Origin: DATJQF01 sp035505995
GTDB taxonomy: Bacteria > Bacteroidota > Bacteroidia > Bacteroidales > FEN-979
Assembly (NCBI GenBank): GCA_035505995.1
Contig: DATJQF010000030.1
Span: 1-12,250, forward strand
Direction of reading: 5' to 3'
Length of the DNA: 12,250 nt
The notes beneath the pieces are model-generated. The model was not told the origin of the DNA, made no database searches, and saw only the letters and a list, made by a program, of their open reading frames with translations. This document shows positions 5,410 to 12,250 of the stretch, one piece after another (the stretch's first letter is position 1; every line of letters begins with the position of its first letter). A program made the position numbers and the translations under genes.

Positions 5410-7866
5410 TTATCCCCTCTTTCCTTTTTTCTTAAAATACATAGCATCAATGTAATACAGGAACCGGATCGACAGGCTGCTGGCGGCGGGGGAGCTGAGC
5501 GTGGTATTAAGGACGTTGAAGTAATTCCTTTCCACTTCATGATTGAAGGTATCGATGATGTTCTTCCAAACGAAGGATACCTGGCTTCCGGGCGCAAAAT
5601 TCCAGACAAAGGTCAGGTCCATGTTGAAGTGATTGTAATTGACATTGGCCTCTCCCCGGTAGTCTACTGGGACCAGGTTCCCGTCCTGTTGAAGCTGGTA
5701 GTAAGAATAATACGGAGCCGAAGCCCAGTAGTGCCGCAGGCGGAGATCCAGGCTTATGGCACTGGTGAACATATAGTCTGCACTTAATACGTTCACCACG
5801 CTGATCCGGTCGCGGCGCCCGTAAATGATCACCGTGTTGCCGGCCGGACTGGTAGAATCCATGACATACCCCACCTCATTCAGCAGATGATTATAGGAAA
5901 CCTGCAAGCGCATCAGGAACCGGTCGCTGAACCGCACCCGGGGATCGATCTCCGTGCCGAACCCGCTGGTCTTGTAATGGGCTCCGAGATACCCGCCGAG
6001 GTAGAAGTCGACAGCCACCGGCTTCCGGTAATCCGTAGAGATCCAGAAAACCTGGTTGACATAGGCCGGCGAGACGGACCACCATCCGTCCACCCGGGGC
6101 TCGTAATAATCGTGGCCGTCAATCGGGCCCACATCCGTGTTTGCCCCGAAGGTCAGCCAATCCTTGGTGGTGGAGCTGGTCTCCCCGTACACTTCCAGGT
6201 AGGTGTATTTCAATCCCTCGTAAAGACTGTTATACCGGATGAGCAGGTAGTTGTACCAGTTCAGGAAATTCCCGAAGGGCTGATAGATGTTGTAATATAG
6301 CTGCAGGGTGTTATTGAACTTGTTGTTGACCGCATCGAATCCGAGGTCGTTGATGTCGAAATGATCGGTCTCCAGGATCTGGGAGATCCGGAACTGAAAA
6401 TTGCCGGCCAGCTTTGCAAAGGATAGATTGTACCGGTAGCCGAAATCCGGGGCCGCATGACTGAAATATTTCTGGCTGACAAACCCGTCGCCGAACAATC
6501 CATAGGTGTATTTCTTATTGGCGAACTTGTAATCGATCCCGGAAACGTTGCAGGTGTACCCTTCGGTGGGCATGAAATAATTGGTGTTCAGCACATCGAA
6601 ATAGCTGTTGTTCTTCAGGTTCTGATCAAAGACGATCATATTGTAATTGGTGAACCCCTGCGTCAGGAACCTTCGCGTTTCACCCGTGACCGTATCCTGG
6701 ATCGTTGCCCAGGTGTTGGAGGACATCGCATTGAAGATCCCGATGCCCAGTCCGCCGGAGGTGCGCCCGGAGATCTTGGTCGCATTGATGACATTTGTGG
6801 TGGAAGGGTTATTGATCACCTTTTCGGCAGGAGCAAGATGCGCAGCGGCAGAGTCGTATCCCTTGGGCTGACCGCCTACCCGGCGCGAATAGAATATCCC
6901 CGATTTGTTGAACAGCTCCGTGCCTTCCGTGAAGAACTGTCTCTTTTCGGCATACTGGATCTCGAACGGCGAAAAGTTGTACACGATGTCGTCGGTGGGC
7001 GCCTGGCCGAAGTCGGGGATCAGCGTCATGTCCAGCGTAAAGCTCTGGTTGATGCCGTATTTCAGGTCGGCGCCGTATTTATAGGAGAACAGCCAGACTT
7101 TCTGGGAGGCCGATTTATCCAGGTAGGTGGAGAAATACGGGGAGACTGACAACCGCAGGGGAGGCTTGATATTATGGATCCCCTCCAGGAGTCCCGACTG
7201 GTTCACCACTCCCTGCACCTTGAAATCAATGAAATTCCAGGCGTCAGTCTCCCTTTTGCGTCGGATCTCCCGTTCCATGTTGATGCCCCATTCCTGGATA
7301 TCGGTCTTCGGGAAGCGGATCGCGGAGTAGGGGATCTTCATCTCCAGGACCCATCCCTCTTTCGTGATCCGGACCTTGCTTTGCCAGACCGCGTCCCACG
7401 TGACGTCCTGGGAAAGGCCGCCGCTCTGGCTGAGGTTGGGAAGCTTGAAGTCCATCTGCACATCAGAGGCATACACCTGGAAGCAGAAGGCGTTCAGCCC
7501 GTCGTTATATGGGCTGATCAGCAGCTGGAACCAGTCGGCATTCAGGTCGGAGGCGTCCCTTAATCCGAGTTCCGTCAGGATGCTGTCCGGGTGCGGATCG
7601 TGCATCAGGGCGCCCACGTAAAGACCGGTATTGTCATACAGGAACCGGACCTCGGTCTCCAGGGTGGCCGGGCTCCCGTTATACGGGTTGTTCTGGACAA
7701 AGCTTGTCGCGACCGGTGCATCCTGCCAGGCCGCTTCATCGAGCACTCCGTCTATTTTTATGGAACCGGTCAGGGGAAGGGCCGGCACCTTTTTCTTTTC
7801 CGGCTGGGAATAAGACACGAAGCTTAGGGAGAGCAGCAGAAGCAGTGGTAAAAGCGACTTGTTCAT
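5410..7866 (-). CDS. CBM9-like/DUF5916 outer-membrane protein
   Basis: An 818-residue exported protein. Residues 1-21 are a signal peptide (MNK, a leucine-rich core, then 'SFVSYSQ'). Residues about 30-230 form a carbohydrate-binding-module-9-like domain: 'IKIDGVLDEAAWQDAP' near the start, 'VRFLYDNTGLYVGALMHD' (about 88-105), then 'DWFQLLISPYNDGLNA' (about 130-145). The rest (about 240-818) matches the DUF5916 type, with 'TEGTELFNKSGIFYSRRVG' and many alternating aromatic strands ending in 'SLSIRFLYYIDAMYF', as expected of an outer-membrane beta-barrel. Function is not established for the family; a role in surface glycan or peptide handling is only a guess. ATG 7866 is supported by the signal peptide and by a promoter about 20 nt upstream. 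No Shine-Dalgarno is seen. It appears to be transcribed alone. Confidence 0.9.
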   Translation of the reverse strand: MNKSLLPLLLLLSLSFVSYSQPEKKKVPALPLTGSIKIDGVLDEAAWQDAPVATSFVQNNPYNGSPATLETEVRFLYDNTGLYVGALMHDPHPDSILTELGLRDASDLNADWFQLLISPYNDGLNAFCFQVYASDVQMDFKLPNLSQSGGLSQDVTWDAVWQSKVRITKEGWVLEMKIPYSAIRFPKTDIQEWGINMEREIRRKRETDAWNFIDFKVQGVVNQSGLLEGIHNIKPPLRLSVSPYFSTYLDKSASQKVWLFSYKYGADLKYGINQSFTLDMTLIPDFGQAPTDDIVYNFSPFEIQYAEKRQFFTEGTELFNKSGIFYSRRVGGQPKGYDSAAAHLAPAEKVINNPSTTNVINATKISGRTSGGLGIGIFNAMSSNTWATIQDTVTGETRRFLTQGFTNYNMIVFDQNLKNNSYFDVLNTNYFMPTEGYTCNVSGIDYKFANKKYTYGLFGDGFVSQKYFSHAAPDFGYRYNLSFAKLAGNFQFRISQILETDHFDINDLGFDAVNNKFNNTLQLYYNIYQPFGNFLNWYNYLLIRYNSLYEGLKYTYLEVYGETSSTTKDWLTFGANTDVGPIDGHDYYEPRVDGWWSVSPAYVNQVFWISTDYRKPVAVDFYLGGYLGAHYKTSGFGTEIDPRVRFSDRFLMRLQVSYNHLLNEVGYVMDSTSPAGNTVIIYGRRDRISVVNVLSADYMFTSAISLDLRLRHYWASAPYYSYYQLQQDGNLVPVDYRGEANVNYNHFNMDLTFVWNFAPGSQVSFVWKNIIDTFNHEVERNYFNVLNTTLSSPAASSLSIRFLYYIDAMYFKKKGKRG

Positions 7867-7883
7867 GTATTCGCGTAGTACGG

Positions 7884-7912
7884 CAAAAATAGGCAGTTCC
7901 TCTGTTTCACAA
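7884..7912 (-). promoter_or_regulatory. Bacteroidota-type promoter of the DUF5916 gene (TTG-N18-TATTTTTG)
   Basis: On the minus strand TTG (7912-7910) is followed after 18 nt by TATTTTTG (7891-7884), matching both the -33 and -7 elements at accepted spacing. The start codon is 17 nt past the box, so the leader would be only about 10-13 nt. It is the best two-part promoter in the window. Confidence 0.65.
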
Positions 7913-7982
7913 GAAAGGAATCGGTGAACCGCCTCAAATTCAGGTTGACTTCTCCATCCCGCAAGTTAACGCTCCCAAGGGA

Positions 7983-8495
7983 TTACTGCCTGTTCATCTC
8001 TTCTTCGTAGATCCGGGCATTTTCTTCGTCGAAGCAGACAAACTCCACGCTCTCCGGCACCGGATTTTCCTTCAGGTACTCTTTCACGGTCCCGATAGCA
8101 ATACGGGCTGCTTCCTTTTTCGGGAAACCATAGATCCCCGTGCTGATATTGGGAAAGGCCACCGACCGGCAACCGTTCTGCGCGGCCAGTTCCAGGCTTC
8201 TCCGGTAGCAGGAGGCCAGCAGGTCGTTTTCCCGGTGCTGACCGCCGCTCCACACCGGACCGACCGTATGGATCACAAAGCGGGCCGGCAACCGGAATCC
8301 CGGTGTGATCTTCGCTTCCCCGGTGGGGCATCCGTTCAGCTTGCGGCAGGCATCGAGGAGCTCCGGCCCGGCTGCACGATGGATCGCGCCGTCCACCCCT
8401 CCTCCGCCCAGGAGGGAGCGATTGGCTGCATTGACGATCGCGTCGGTCTTCAAGGTGGTGATATCACCCCGGATGATTCGGATCCTGTTTTCCAT
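7983..8495 (-). CDS. Macro-domain protein, O-acetyl-ADP-ribose deacetylase (YmdB-like)
   Basis: A single-domain macro protein of 170 residues. YmdB/MacroD-type enzymes hydrolyse O-acetyl-ADP-ribose made by sirtuins and can remove mono-ADP-ribose from acidic side chains. Motifs: 'RGDITTLKTDAIVNAAN' (9-25), 'GGGGVDGAIHRAAGP' (30-44), 'TGEAKITPGFRLPA' (58-71) and 'SVAFPNISTGIYGFP' (111-125). The key Asn25 and Asp35 fall at the same residue numbers as in E. coli YmdB, as I recall them. The protein is cytoplasmic. ATG 8495 lies 44 nt after the suhB-like stop, so it is probably the last gene of the mtaB-lgt-suhB operon. A near-palindrome of two TGATCA hexamers overlaps the start codon (8495-8507). 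No Shine-Dalgarno is visible. Confidence 0.93.
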   Translation of the reverse strand: MENRIRIIRGDITTLKTDAIVNAANRSLLGGGGVDGAIHRAAGPELLDACRKLNGCPTGEAKITPGFRLPARFVIHTVGPVWSGGQHRENDLLASCYRRSLELAAQNGCRSVAFPNISTGIYGFPKKEAARIAIGTVKEYLKENPVPESVEFVCFDEENARIYEEEMNRQ

Positions 8496-8539
8496 GATCA
8501 GTGATCAACAGACGGGCATTTGGAGGAGAAGTTACACTC

Positions 8540-9328
8540 CTATTTGAAATTACCTCTGAAAGCGCTGAAAAATGGCTTATAAACCAGCGGGTTGGCTGCG
8601 ATGATCTCCTTCCCGAACAGGATATTCTGTCCTCCTGAAAAATCACAGACTACCCCACCGGCATTCTTCACCAGCAGGACCCCGGCCGCTACATCCCACG
8701 GGCTCAGCCCGTACTCGTAGAATCCGTCAAACCTCCCGCAGGCCACATAGGCAAGATCCGCGGCCGCCGATCCGAGCCTTCTTACGCCGCGGCTGTGCAC
8801 CATCATATACCGGAAGAAATTCAGGTAGGCATCCATCCGGCTGTAATCGTAATACGGGAACCCGGTGGCGAAGAGGGAATCTTCCAGCCGTTCAGCGGCC
8901 GACACATGGATTGATTTCCCGTTAAGAAAAGATGGGGAATCCTTCCAGGTGTAAAAGCATTCTTTCGAATTCACCTCCAGGACCACGCCCGAGATCACTT
9001 CGGAACCCTCCAGCAGGGCGATGCTGATACTGAAGACCGGAACCCCGTGAATGAAGTTGGTGGTGCCGTCGAGCGGGTCGATGATCCAGTTCAACTCCCG
9101 GGTAGGAAGAGATGGATTTTCTTCAGCGATGAAACCGGTGCCGGGAAGTATATGCCGGAGCCCTTCTATCAGCATCGCTTCCGACCGGCGATCCACATAC
9201 GTGACATAGTTGTGGGCGCTCTTCACTTCGATATCGGTTTCCTTCAGCTTGCCGGTCTCTTCGGCAAGATAGGAGCCGGCCTTCAAAGCCATCTCACACA
9301 CTTGTCCGGTGATCTTTTCAAGGTCCAT
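8540..9328 (-). CDS. Inositol monophosphatase family protein (SuhB/IMPase-like)
   Basis: A cytoplasmic Mg2+-dependent phosphatase of the IMPase/FBPase fold, 262 residues, typical family length. The metal-binding motif 1 is 'WIIDPLDGTTNFIHGVP' (81-97; Asp84, Asp87), with the upstream Glu69/Glu70 in 'FIAEENP'. Motif 2 is 'WDVAAGVLLVKNAGG' (211-225; Asp212). Family members dephosphorylate inositol-1-phosphate or related sugar phosphates; E. coli SuhB also associates with rRNA antitermination complexes. In Bacteroidota the true substrate is often unknown. Its ATG is 3 nt after the lgt stop codon, so the two are translationally close and surely in one operon. All catalytic residues appear intact. 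Confidence 0.93.
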   Translation of the reverse strand: MDLEKITGQVCEMALKAGSYLAEETGKLKETDIEVKSAHNYVTYVDRRSEAMLIEGLRHILPGTGFIAEENPSLPTRELNWIIDPLDGTTNFIHGVPVFSISIALLEGSEVISGVVLEVNSKECFYTWKDSPSFLNGKSIHVSAAERLEDSLFATGFPYYDYSRMDAYLNFFRYMMVHSRGVRRLGSAAADLAYVACGRFDGFYEYGLSPWDVAAGVLLVKNAGGVVCDFSGGQNILFGKEIIAANPLVYKPFFSAFRGNFK

Positions 9329-9331
9329 GGG

Positions 9332-10513
9332 TCAGGGTTTGGACGGTGTTTCCCGGGTTCTCAGATATCGCCGGTTCAGCCAGCGAAAGAAAAAGAACCC
9401 GGTTGCGCCCAGCAGGATCAGGACGATCGCGATGATCTGGGCCTGGGTGAGAGAGAGTCCCAGGACATTGTAAAGCTGGTTCACCCGGATCAGCTCGATC
9501 AGGAAGCGCTCGGTCCCGTTCAGGATCAGGTACACGCAAAACAGGTATCCCGGGATCCGCAGTTGCTTCCTTATTGACCAGAGGACCGCAAAGATAACCA
9601 CTCCCATCAGGGTTTCGTAGAGGGAGGTAGGATAAACCGGCTGGGTCAGGATATAGCAATGGTCCCCGCCGCATCCGGGGATCAGGTTTCCCGAATCGAT
9701 TACGTTATGCGGGAAATTAAAGGCCCACACCCAGTCCGGAAGAAACCCCATCCAGTGTGGCTTGGGAGAAAGATTGGGGATCCCCCAGCACCCGTCGCCC
9801 GCCAACTGGCAGCCGATCCGCCCGATGGCATAGGCGAGGATCAGTCCGGGAGCCACCACGTCCGCGATATCGGGAAAGCGGATCCCGTTGCGGTACGCAT
9901 ACCATCCCACTGCAAACGCCGCAAAGATCAATCCGCCATAAAAGGACAATCCGCTGAAGGAGATCAGCGTCCCCACCGGGTCGCGGAGGACATCGCCGAA
10001 ATGCTCCATGATGTCGAAGACCTTTGAACCGATGATGCCGAAGATGGCCGCGATCAGCAGGATGTTCCCGGTGATCTCGTACGGATGTATGGTCACTTCC
10101 TCGGTGACGGGCTCTTTCAGCTGCCTGCGCTTCTTCGAGTAGTAGGCGAAAAAGGCAAAGCCGCCTCCCAGCAGCAGCCCTCCGATCAGGCTCCCTTTGC
10201 CGGAGAGGATGAAATCCTGGGGATGCCGGCTGAAAAAAGAATATTCCAGGAGCATCCCGATCCCTTTCCAGCCCAGCAGGAAGCCGAACAGGCCTGAAAA
10301 GAAAACTTCCTGGAAAGAAGGAGGGCCGCCTTTTAGGACTTTCCGGACCCTGGGACGGAGGATCCCTTCCTTTTCCTTCCGCTTCAGCTCGCTGAAGATG
10401 ATGAAGCCGCCCGCCACGAAGGCTACGGCCATCATGAACCCGTAGCTCTGGATGGGGATGTTGAGATGGGTCCCGAGGAGGTAATTGATCAGGTCGCTGA
10501 TGCGTGGGAACAT
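9332..10513 (-). CDS. lgt: Prolipoprotein diacylglyceryl transferase, long Bacteroidota form
   Basis: Lgt moves diacylglycerol from phosphatidylglycerol to the lipobox Cys of prelipoproteins in the inner membrane, the first step of lipoprotein maturation. The 393-residue polytopic protein has 'YGFMMAVAFVAGG' (24-36), 'LSFYGGLIFA' (189-198), 'GRIGCQLAGDGCWG' (231-244), 'YPTSLYET' (294-301) and 'GTERFLIELIR' (333-343), in the right order for Lgt. It is about 100 residues longer than E. coli Lgt; much of the excess lies at about 50-150, including further hydrophobic stretches. Two conserved positions differ from E. coli: SFYGG for SFHGG, and Cys-Gln with Asp in the GRIGNFxNGE motif. I regard these as lineage features, not loss. 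It starts 1 nt after the mtaB stop. Confidence 0.9.
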   Translation of the reverse strand: MFPRISDLINYLLGTHLNIPIQSYGFMMAVAFVAGGFIIFSELKRKEKEGILRPRVRKVLKGGPPSFQEVFFSGLFGFLLGWKGIGMLLEYSFFSRHPQDFILSGKGSLIGGLLLGGGFAFFAYYSKKRRQLKEPVTEEVTIHPYEITGNILLIAAIFGIIGSKVFDIMEHFGDVLRDPVGTLISFSGLSFYGGLIFAAFAVGWYAYRNGIRFPDIADVVAPGLILAYAIGRIGCQLAGDGCWGIPNLSPKPHWMGFLPDWVWAFNFPHNVIDSGNLIPGCGGDHCYILTQPVYPTSLYETLMGVVIFAVLWSIRKQLRIPGYLFCVYLILNGTERFLIELIRVNQLYNVLGLSLTQAQIIAIVLILLGATGFFFFRWLNRRYLRTRETPSKP

Positions 10514-10514
10514 A

Positions 10515-11804
10515 TCAAAGGGTTATCAGGTATTCCATCGAAGGCTCCAGCTTCTCCAGCCTGACCTTCACTATTTCATTCACCAGTTTGGGATCATACG
10601 CCGTTTTCACCCGGATGTAATTTTCCGTGTAGCCGTGCAGGAACCCTCCCTGGTGGTCGGACTCGAAAAGCACCGCGGCTTCCCGGTTCCGGTTCCGAAG
10701 GTAAAACTCTTTTTTCTTTTTTTCGGAAAGTTCATGAAGGACTGCGCTGCGCCGGGTCCGCTCCGAATCCATCATCAGATCCTTCATACCCGCCGCGAGC
10801 GTGTGCTGCCGCTTCGAGTAGGTGAATACATGCATATACGAGAGATCCAGGCTTTCACAGAACGAGAGGGAATCGAGGAACTCCTCCCCGGTCTCCCCCG
10901 GGAAACCGGCTATTACATCAGCGGCAATGCAGGCATCAGGCAGGAGGGACCGGATCTTTTTTATGCGGTCGGCATACAGGTCCCGGCGGTACCTGCGCTT
11001 CATGGCCTGCAGCACCCGGTCGGAGCCCGACTGCAGGGGGATGTGGAAATGGGGCATGAAGGGCCCGGGAGAGGCCATCCGCTCGATGATCCCGTCTTTC
11101 AGCAGGTCCGGTTCGATGGAAGAAAGACGGATCCTGGGGACCCCGGGAATGACCGCAATTTCGTTCAGCAGCTGCAGGAGGGTTTCATTATGCTGACGGC
11201 CAAAATCCCCGATATTGACCCCGGTGAGCACGATCTCCCGGATACCGGTTTTTATGATCTCCCGGACGTTCCGGGTCACGTTCGCGACCGTATCGCTCCG
11301 GCTGTGACCCCGGGCCAGCGGGATCGTGCAGTAAGCGCAGTAGTAGTCACAGCCGTCCTGGATCTTCAGGAAGGACCGGGTGCGGTCGCCGTAGGAATAC
11401 GATGGAATGAAAGTATCCTTTTTGTTAAGCTCCACGGGGTTGGGAACAGCGTTCCCTGGACCGGATCTCCCGATCTCCTCCAGGAGATTGAATTTGTCGG
11501 TATGTCCCAGTACGACGCTCACCCCGTCCATTTTTTCGATCTCTTCGTGCTTTAGTTCCGGGAAGCACCCGATCACGGCGATTTTTGCGCCGGGGTTCAT
11601 CCGGTGGGCCTGCCGGATCGCCGCCCTGCATTTTTTTTCGGCCACTGCGGTCACTACGCAGGTGCTGATAACATAGATCTCCGCCGGATCATGAAAATCC
11701 ACGACGGAGTATCCTTTTTCGATGAATTGCCTCGACAGGGCCGAGGCTTCCGCAAAGTTGACCTTGCAGCCGAAATGATGAAAAGCGATGCGGGGCAGAG
11801 ACAT
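10515..11804 (-). CDS. mtaB: tRNA t6A37 C2-methylthiotransferase
   Basis: A radical-SAM enzyme that adds a methylthio group to t6A at position 37 of ANN-decoding tRNAs, giving ms2t6A. From the chosen start it has 429 residues. The N-terminal UPF0004 domain carries the three cluster-binding cysteines C13 ('HFGCKVN'), C49 ('STCVV') and C80 ('VIGCFPE'). The radical-SAM cluster motif is 'CDYYCAYC' (C152, C156, C159), and a C-terminal TRAM-like region begins about residue 370. 'FGCKVN' and the overall pattern favour MtaB over MiaB or RimO. The ORF is open upstream to 11855, but Met at 11804 is preferred: the conserved 'RIAFHHFGCKVN' begins four residues later, and a promoter box lies just upstream of it. 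It is the first gene of the mtaB-lgt-suhB-macro operon. Confidence 0.93.
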   Translation of the reverse strand: MSLPRIAFHHFGCKVNFAEASALSRQFIEKGYSVVDFHDPAEIYVISTCVVTAVAEKKCRAAIRQAHRMNPGAKIAVIGCFPELKHEEIEKMDGVSVVLGHTDKFNLLEEIGRSGPGNAVPNPVELNKKDTFIPSYSYGDRTRSFLKIQDGCDYYCAYCTIPLARGHSRSDTVANVTRNVREIIKTGIREIVLTGVNIGDFGRQHNETLLQLLNEIAVIPGVPRIRLSSIEPDLLKDGIIERMASPGPFMPHFHIPLQSGSDRVLQAMKRRYRRDLYADRIKKIRSLLPDACIAADVIAGFPGETGEEFLDSLSFCESLDLSYMHVFTYSKRQHTLAAGMKDLMMDSERTRRSAVLHELSEKKKKEFYLRNRNREAAVLFESDHQGGFLHGYTENYIRVKTAYDPKLVNEIVKVRLEKLEPSMEYLITL

Positions 11805-11808
11805 GGTG

Positions 11809-11816
11809 CAAAGATA
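11809..11816 (-). promoter_or_regulatory. Probable -7 promoter box (TATCTTTG) of the mtaB operon
   Basis: The minus strand reads TATCTTTG, exact TAnnTTTG, only 4 nt before the ATG at 11804. Transcription would start at or beside the start codon, giving a leaderless or nearly leaderless mRNA. No clear TTTG at the -33 position is seen. The position supports the downstream start codon for mtaB. Confidence 0.5.
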
Positions 11817-11941
11817 CGATTTGCCCTGTGCAGAGTCGTTTTGATCATCGAGCATTCATTTACCATCTCATGGTTAAAAATTTACTTCGGGTGTTTCACC
11901 TTTTTGATTTTTTCCGATTAACGAAAGGTTTTTTGAACAAT

Positions 11942-11962
11942 CGAATAACGATCAACGAATCA
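11942..11962. repeat. Degenerate heptamer repeat (CGAATAA / CGATCAA / CGAATCA)
   Basis: Three adjoining heptamers that share CGA at their start, with four or five of seven bases matching pairwise, end 6 nt before the ATG at 11969. The layout parallels the ATCATCT repeat before the start at 215. Confidence 0.5.
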
Positions 11963-11968
11963 GGAAAT

Positions 11969-12250
11969 ATGAACGGAACCGGAAAATTTGATCTGGAAGA
12001 ACGGCTGGTAAGATTTGCCGTCAGAATTTCAGATCTCGTAGAATCATTGCCAGTCTCAATGTGTGGAAAATATCTTTCCGGGCAACTGATCCGGTCAGGA
12101 CTATCGCCAGCCCTGAATTATGGTGAAGCAAGGAGTGCTGAATCGGTCAATGATTTCATCCATAAAATGAAAATAGCACTCAAAGAACTTCGGGAGACAT
12201 TTATTTCCTTAAAAATAGTTCAGCTAAAGAATTATCAAAGTGTCCGACCT
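11969..12250 (+). CDS. Four-helix bundle protein (23S rRNA intervening-sequence protein family), 3'-truncated by window edge
   Basis: The first 94 codons of a small helical protein; the frame is open to the window end. The family (TIGR02436-type) was first noted in intervening sequences of 23S rRNA genes but is common as a stand-alone gene in Bacteroidota. Visible signature: 'FDLEERLVRFAVRI' (7-20), 'LPVSMCGKYLSGQLIRSGLS' (27-46), then 'ALNYGEARSAES' (48-59), 'DFIHKMKIALKELRET' (62-77). ATG 11969 is chosen because AGGA lies 4 nt before it and the conserved FxLEERL motif begins at residue 7. It is divergent from the mtaB operon; the 164-bp spacer has no TAnnTTTG box in its orientation. Biochemical role is unknown; a structural or RNA-binding role has been suggested for the family. 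Confidence 0.88.
   Translation, partial: MNGTGKFDLEERLVRFAVRISDLVESLPVSMCGKYLSGQLIRSGLSPALNYGEARSAESVNDFIHKMKIALKELRETFISLKIVQLKNYQSVRP

Noticed and set aside
6457..7149. 230-codon plus-strand frame antisense to the DUF5916 gene
   Set aside because: Shadow of the DUF5916 coding sequence, low-complexity Gly/Val/Arg-rich product without motifs.
10485..11555. 356-codon plus-strand frame antisense to mtaB and the start of lgt
   Set aside because: Shadow frame produced by the GC-biased codons of mtaB; no domain features, and it spans two well-identified genes.

Overview
The window reads as chromosomal DNA of a Bacteroidota bacterium, probably an uncultured Bacteroidales-like lineage with moderately high GC. 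Four things point this way. A secreted beta-propeller protein ends in a type IX secretion (T9SS) sorting domain. There is an 818-residue CBM9/DUF5916 protein. Several genes and the tRNA are preceded by the Bacteroidota -7 box TAnnTTTG. MtaB, a long-form Lgt and a four-helix-bundle protein all have Bacteroidota-like sequences.

Layout: 1-171 (+) is the 3' end of miaA, followed by a BadF/GlcNAc-kinase-like ATPase gene (215-1054). Convergent to it is an isoprenylcysteine-methyltransferase-like membrane protein (1114-1701, -). Upstream of that lies a small lipoprotein gene with a fibronectin-III-like domain (1863-2267, -). A 12-bp-stem terminator at 1778-1814 overlaps a probable promoter box between the two. 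Region 2310-5409 is visibly more AT-rich than the rest. It holds tRNA-Gly(CCC) (-) with a clear terminator, a 691-residue 14-repeat YCF48/BNR-type propeller protein with a T9SS tail (+), and a decayed secreted-protein or lipoprotein gene (+). The CBM9/DUF5916 outer-membrane-type protein (5410-7866, -) has its own good promoter. A tight minus-strand operon follows, in transcription order mtaB, lgt, suhB-like, macro-domain deacetylase (11804 down to 7983). Gaps are 1 nt and 3 nt between the first three genes and 44 nt before the macro gene. The window closes with the start of a divergent four-helix-bundle protein (11969 onward, +).

How the parts relate: miaA and mtaB both act on position 37 of the tRNA anticodon loop. 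lgt supplies lipid modification to lipoproteins such as the one at 1863-2267. The propeller protein, the lipoprotein and the DUF5916 protein are all cell-surface or outer-membrane products. I found no CRISPR array, transposase, integrase, toxin-antitoxin pair or clear defence system, and nothing I would call a new multi-gene system. The most unusual observations are heptanucleotide-phased repeats just before two start codons, a terminator fused to a promoter box, a near-leaderless mtaB start, the 14-blade propeller gene in an AT-rich patch beside a tRNA, and the in-frame decayed gene behind it.
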